Source: Candidatus Omnitrophota bacterium | GTDB taxonomy: Bacteria > Omnitrophota > Omnitrophia > Omnitrophales > Aquincolibacteriaceae | DNA length: 35,311 bases | NCBI GenBank assembly: GCA_016196555.1 | Contig: JACPXL010000075.1 | Coordinates: 1 to 35,311, forward strand | Direction of reading: 5' to 3' | Part shown: positions 33,125-35,311 of the stretch, in pieces | Layout: every line of letters begins with the position of its first letter | Numbering within the stretch: the first letter of the stretch is position 1 | Notes under the pieces: model-generated | What the model was told of the DNA's origin: nothing | Databases searched by the model: none | What the model saw: the letters and a program-made list of their open reading frames with translations, nothing else | Position numbers and translations under genes: made by a program

Positions 33125-34117
33125 ATGCTGGATATCGCCAATCCCCAAATTCGATTTGCCATCGAAGCTGTCACCCAGGCCGGAAAATTGGCCAGCGGGA
33201 TTCAGCTTTCTAAAAATGCCGAAGCCCTTTCCAAAAGCGATGCCTCTCCGGTCACGTTAGCGGATTTCAGCGTTCAAGCTTTAATTGCCAGCCTTCTTCA
33301 AAAATATTTCCCTGCTGATCTATTAGTTGCCGAAGAAAGTTCCTCGCTGTTGCGTTCTGCCGAAGGTCAAAATTTATTAGTACCCATTACAAAATTATTA
33401 AGCCCTTTTCTAGGGAATTCTATTTCCGGTGCTCAAATCTGTGATTGGATCGACCGGGGATGCGCGAATCCTGCGCCGCATTTTTGGACGCTTGATCCAA
33501 TTGACGGGACCAAAGGATTTTTGCGGGGCGGGCAATACGTGATTGCCTTGGCCCTGATTGAAAATGGCCAGGTGAAACTGGGTATGCTGGGATGTCCTAA
33601 TTTAAGCCAGGAAGGTACGGCGAATATCGGCGGAGAAGGGGTGATGATGATTGCCCAGAAGAATAAGGGTGCATGGTATGCATCGCTCAAAAGTCCTCAG
33701 AATTTTCAGCGCCTTCAGGTTTCGAATTGTAAAGACACTAAGCAGGCAAGGCTGATTCAAACTTTCGAATCCCAGCATACCGATGTGGCATTGATGAAAA
33801 AAATTATTGCCGGGCTCGGGCTTCAAATCCCTCCAATCGTGATGGACAGTCAAGTCAAACATGCGGTTTTGGCGCGTGGTGCCGGCGATTTGTTGTTTTA
33901 TTTGAATGCGCCGGAAAATCCCTCCGGGCCTATCAAGATTTGGGACCAAGCTGCCGGGGCTTTGATTGTAGAAGAAGCCGGAGGGCGCGTCACGGATTTA
34001 AGAGGAAAGAAACTCGATTTCGGCTGTGGCAAAACACTTTCAGCCAATGAAGGCGCTTTGCTTACGAATGGATTCTTGCACGACGGTGTACTGCAGGTAT
34101 TAAAAACTTTACGTTAA
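33125..34117 (+). CDS. HAL2-type 3'(2'),5'-bisphosphate nucleotidase (CysQ family)
   Basis: A 330-aa member of the inositol monophosphatase superfamily: metal-binding Glu70-Glu71 in LLVAEESS, the signature WTLDPIDGTKGFLRGGQY (Asp124, Asp127) and the C-terminal IKIWDQAAGALIVEEAGGRVTDL. The GTKGFLRGxQYxxALALxxxGxVxLGxLxCPNL pattern is that of HAL2/SAL1 enzymes, which remove the 3' phosphate from PAP released by sulphotransferases and sulphate assimilation, rather than of plain inositol phosphatases. It is longer than typical bacterial CysQ (about 250 aa). No sulphur genes are nearby. Transcription ends at the bidirectional terminator 34136-34172. Confidence 0.9.
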   Translation: MLDIANPQIRFAIEAVTQAGKLASGIQLSKNAEALSKSDASPVTLADFSVQALIASLLQKYFPADLLVAEESSSLLRSAEGQNLLVPITKLLSPFLGNSISGAQICDWIDRGCANPAPHFWTLDPIDGTKGFLRGGQYVIALALIENGQVKLGMLGCPNLSQEGTANIGGEGVMMIAQKNKGAWYASLKSPQNFQRLQVSNCKDTKQARLIQTFESQHTDVALMKKIIAGLGLQIPPIVMDSQVKHAVLARGAGDLLFYLNAPENPSGPIKIWDQAAGALIVEEAGGRVTDLRGKKLDFGCGKTLSANEGALLTNGFLHDGVLQVLKTLR

Positions 34118-34135
34118 GAATAAAAAAATAGGCAT

Positions 34136-34172
34136 AAAAAAACCCCCGCTTTTTGTAAAGCGGGGGTTTTTT
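34136..34172. terminator. Bidirectional intrinsic terminator
   Basis: CCCCCGCTTT (34143-34152) and AAAGCGGGGG (34157-34166) form a perfect 10-pair stem with a 4-base loop, flanked by A7 and T6, so it works on both strands for the convergent nucleotidase and cold-shock genes. Confidence 0.95.
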
Positions 34173-34185
34173 GTCTACGAATGGC

Positions 34186-34389
34186 TTAACGCTTGGTAAC
34201 GTTGGCAGCCTGTTCGCCTTTGGGTCCACGGACGACATCAAACTGCACTGTATCGCCCTCATTCAGGGTTTTAAATCCTTCGCCCTGAATAGCTGAATGA
34301 TGAACAAACACATCGCTCGAGCCACCTTCGGGGGTAATGAATCCATAACCCTTCTGATTGTTGAACCACTTCACTGTTCCTTTTGGCAT
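34186..34389 (-). CDS. Cold-shock protein, CspA family
   Basis: A 67-aa single-stranded RNA/DNA chaperone. ATG 34389 is chosen because AAGGAAA lies just upstream and the protein then starts [18 protein letters not shown], the normal CspA start; the longer open frame is the leader. RNP1 (KGYGFI) and RNP2 (DVFVHHSAI) are intact. Csp proteins melt RNA hairpins and can act as antiterminators. The gene has an unusual leader of about 125 bases with its own intrinsic terminator (see 34429-34462). Confidence 0.97.
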   Translation of the reverse strand: MPKGTVKWFNNQKGYGFITPEGGSSDVFVHHSAIQGEGFKTLNEGDTVQFDVVRGPKGEQAANVTKR

Positions 34390-34428
34390 ACGAAATTTCC
34401 TTTCTCGTGAAGCGAGCAGGCTTACCAC

Positions 34429-34462
34429 AAAAAAAAACCGCAAGTTTTCTTTAAACTTGCGG
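34429..34462 (-). terminator. Intrinsic terminator inside the csp leader (attenuator or small RNA end)
   Basis: On the minus strand, CCGCAAGTTT (34462-34453) pairs perfectly with AAACTTGCGG (34447-34438) over a 5-base loop and is followed by nine T (34437-34429). It lies between the csp promoter and its start codon, 39 bases upstream of the ATG. An upstream CTTAC/GTAAG hairpin (34465-34479 region) and a second GTAAG copy after the terminator (GGTAAGCC) could give alternative pairings. Confidence 0.85.
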
Positions 34463-34521
34463 CTTACTTAAAGTAAGAATTGGGGTCTTCACCTTAAAGC
34501 TTCACATCGTTTAATGGGGGT

Positions 34522-34549
34522 ATTCTACGGAAAAATTCCTCTCTGTCAA
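34522..34549 (-). promoter_or_regulatory. Strong promoter for the csp transcript
   Basis: Read on the minus strand, TTGACA (34549-34544) and TAGAAT (34527-34522) are 16 bases apart. The predicted transcription start is near 34515, about 125 bases before the csp start codon. Confidence 0.75.
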
Positions 34550-34638
34550 CATTTTTTTAATTTATCGCCATGCCCTCTAATTTTAGCGATATAACCTACT
34601 TTTGTTATTAGACTTACGATGCCACTAGCCTAGAGTGT

Positions 34639-34644
34639 TATAAT
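34639..34644 (+). promoter_or_regulatory. Extended -10 box of the glycosyltransferase 2 gene
   Basis: TGT-TATAAT is a consensus extended -10 (TATAAT 34639-34644) ending eight bases before ATG 34653, with TTACGA at 34614-34619 as a poor -35. The predicted start of transcription is about two bases before the ATG, so the GAGGT between them would not be in the message. Confidence 0.5.
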
Positions 34645-34652
34645 TGAGGTAG

Positions 34653-35279
34653 ATGAAAATCTCAGTGATTATCCCAGTTCTGCAGGATGCAAAAACCATT
34701 CATGCCACCCTGGAAGAGCTCTTCCTCAAGCATGATCCGGAGGAAGTCATTGTGGTGGACGGGGGATCGACTGACCGAACCCGTGAAGTTGCTTCCGAAT
34801 GGACCAAAGTCCTGAATTGTCCAGGAGGCGGACGGGCCCGGCAAATGAATGCTGGTGCAGATGCTGCGTCGGGAGATGTTCTGCTTTTTCTGTTTCCCGG
34901 TACAAAACTTCCGGCTAAAGGTCTTGAGAAAGTGAAACATACCCTGGCGCACGGGGCCCATGCCGGGCGTTTTCGAATGGGATTTGATAATCCTCAATGG
35001 TTTTTGAAACTGTATTCCAGCTATACCCGCTTTCATTTTTTTTCAAATGGCGACGAGGGGTTTTTTATCCGCCGCCCGTTATTTCATCAAATGTACGGTT
35101 TCCGCGAGGACGTCCCTCATGAAGGCATCGATTTTTACCGCCGTCTCAGAAAACTTATTCATCCCGTCATTTTAAAAGATCCGGTCATTACGTTTTCGGG
35201 GAAATTACCGGGAATTCAAGGTTTGAAGGAGAGATTGATCCGGATGTTTATTCCCATTCCACTAAGAACGTTGTTTTGA
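34653..35279 (+). CDS. Family 2 glycosyltransferase (TIGR04283-like)
   Basis: A 208-aa cytoplasmic enzyme with a GT-A fold: ISVIIPVLQDAKTIHATLEEL, the nucleotide-sugar motif EVIVVDGGSTDRT, CPGGGRARQMNAGADAASGDVLLFLFPGTKLP (where FP replaces the usual LHAD-like metal site), then GDEGFFIRRPLFHQMYGF and DFYRRLRKL. The PGGGRARQMNAGA block and overall length match the small family 2 transferases often found beside radical-SAM or selenodomain genes (TIGR04283). Donor and acceptor are unknown. The DxD-like metal motif is not obvious, so activity is uncertain. A further gene may begin at an ATG at 35304 at the window edge. Confidence 0.85.
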   Translation: MKISVIIPVLQDAKTIHATLEELFLKHDPEEVIVVDGGSTDRTREVASEWTKVLNCPGGGRARQMNAGADAASGDVLLFLFPGTKLPAKGLEKVKHTLAHGAHAGRFRMGFDNPQWFLKLYSSYTRFHFFSNGDEGFFIRRPLFHQMYGFREDVPHEGIDFYRRLRKLIHPVILKDPVITFSGKLPGIQGLKERLIRMFIPIPLRTLF

Positions 35280-35311
35280 TAAAATCCCTCCCAGCAACAC
35301 CCTATGAATGC

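Noticed and set aside
34390-34443. 18-residue extension of the cold-shock protein ([10 protein letters not shown]...)
   Set aside because: It would be translated from the leader between the terminator T-run and the true ribosome binding site; CspA proteins start MxxGTVKWFN.
35304-35311. ATG at the window end as the start of another gene
   Set aside because: Only two codons and part of a third are visible, so coding cannot be supported.

Overview
This window is about 35.3 kb of dense bacterial chromosome. The organism looks Gram-negative: there is an outer-membrane beta-barrel ending in Phe, several lipobox proteins, cleavable signal peptides and an RND exporter. Moderate GC, many orphan secreted proteins and the gene order would fit an uncultured lineage such as Omnitrophota or another PVC-side phylum, but no marker here settles this and the taxonomic guess is weak. 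No phage, plasmid, CRISPR or conjugation genes are visible.

Layout. (1) 1-2.3 kb: 3' end of an outer-membrane barrel gene and a small lipoprotein. (2) 2.3-5.2 kb: uvrA, carrying an in-frame palindromic insertion. (3) 5.2-8.9 kb: an acidic single-pass protein, an FtsH-like AAA+ protease almost without a periplasmic domain and with its own promoter, and a large lipoprotein. (4) 8.9-12.2 kb: hrcA (short), grpE and dnaJ without dnaK, then a VanZ-like protein and a YbgC-type thioesterase, in a tightly packed run with ATGA overlaps. (5) 12.2-13.6 kb: gpsA with its own promoter, then a HU gene and terminator. (6) 13.6-17.2 kb: a secreted protein on the minus strand, tRNA-Pro(GGG), the 5' remnant of an IS481-like element, a GT39-like membrane glycosyltransferase that stops inside that remnant, and a secreted protein with a terminator. 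(7) 17.2-21.7 kb: an endonuclease/exonuclease/phosphatase-fold protein and a GGDEF-EAL signalling operon behind a promoter/palindrome region. (8) 21.6-24.0 kb: two RluA-family pseudouridine synthases around a GIY-YIG protein. (9) 24.0-29.2 kb: RND exporter, rubrerythrin-VIT1 fusion, and a second GT39-like enzyme. (10) 29.3-33.1 kb: hybrid histidine kinase and response regulator. (11) 33.1-35.3 kb: HAL2/CysQ-type nucleotidase, cold-shock gene with a terminator in its leader, and a family 2 glycosyltransferase.

How the genes fit together. The FtsH-like protease, its lipoprotein neighbour and hrcA-grpE-dnaJ form a proteostasis neighbourhood. The hybrid kinase probably phosphorylates the adjacent response regulator. 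The most unusual signals are non-coding or embedded: the palindromic element translated inside UvrA, the IS remnant supplying a host stop codon, the terminator-containing csp leader, repeated -10 boxes 5-9 nt before start codons (possible leaderless transcripts), and two convergent gene pairs overlapping at an identical CTAA. There is no gene-free stretch over about 300 bases other than 18827-18992 and its continuation into the small 46-aa ORF, which holds a candidate promoter, operator-like palindrome and hairpin.
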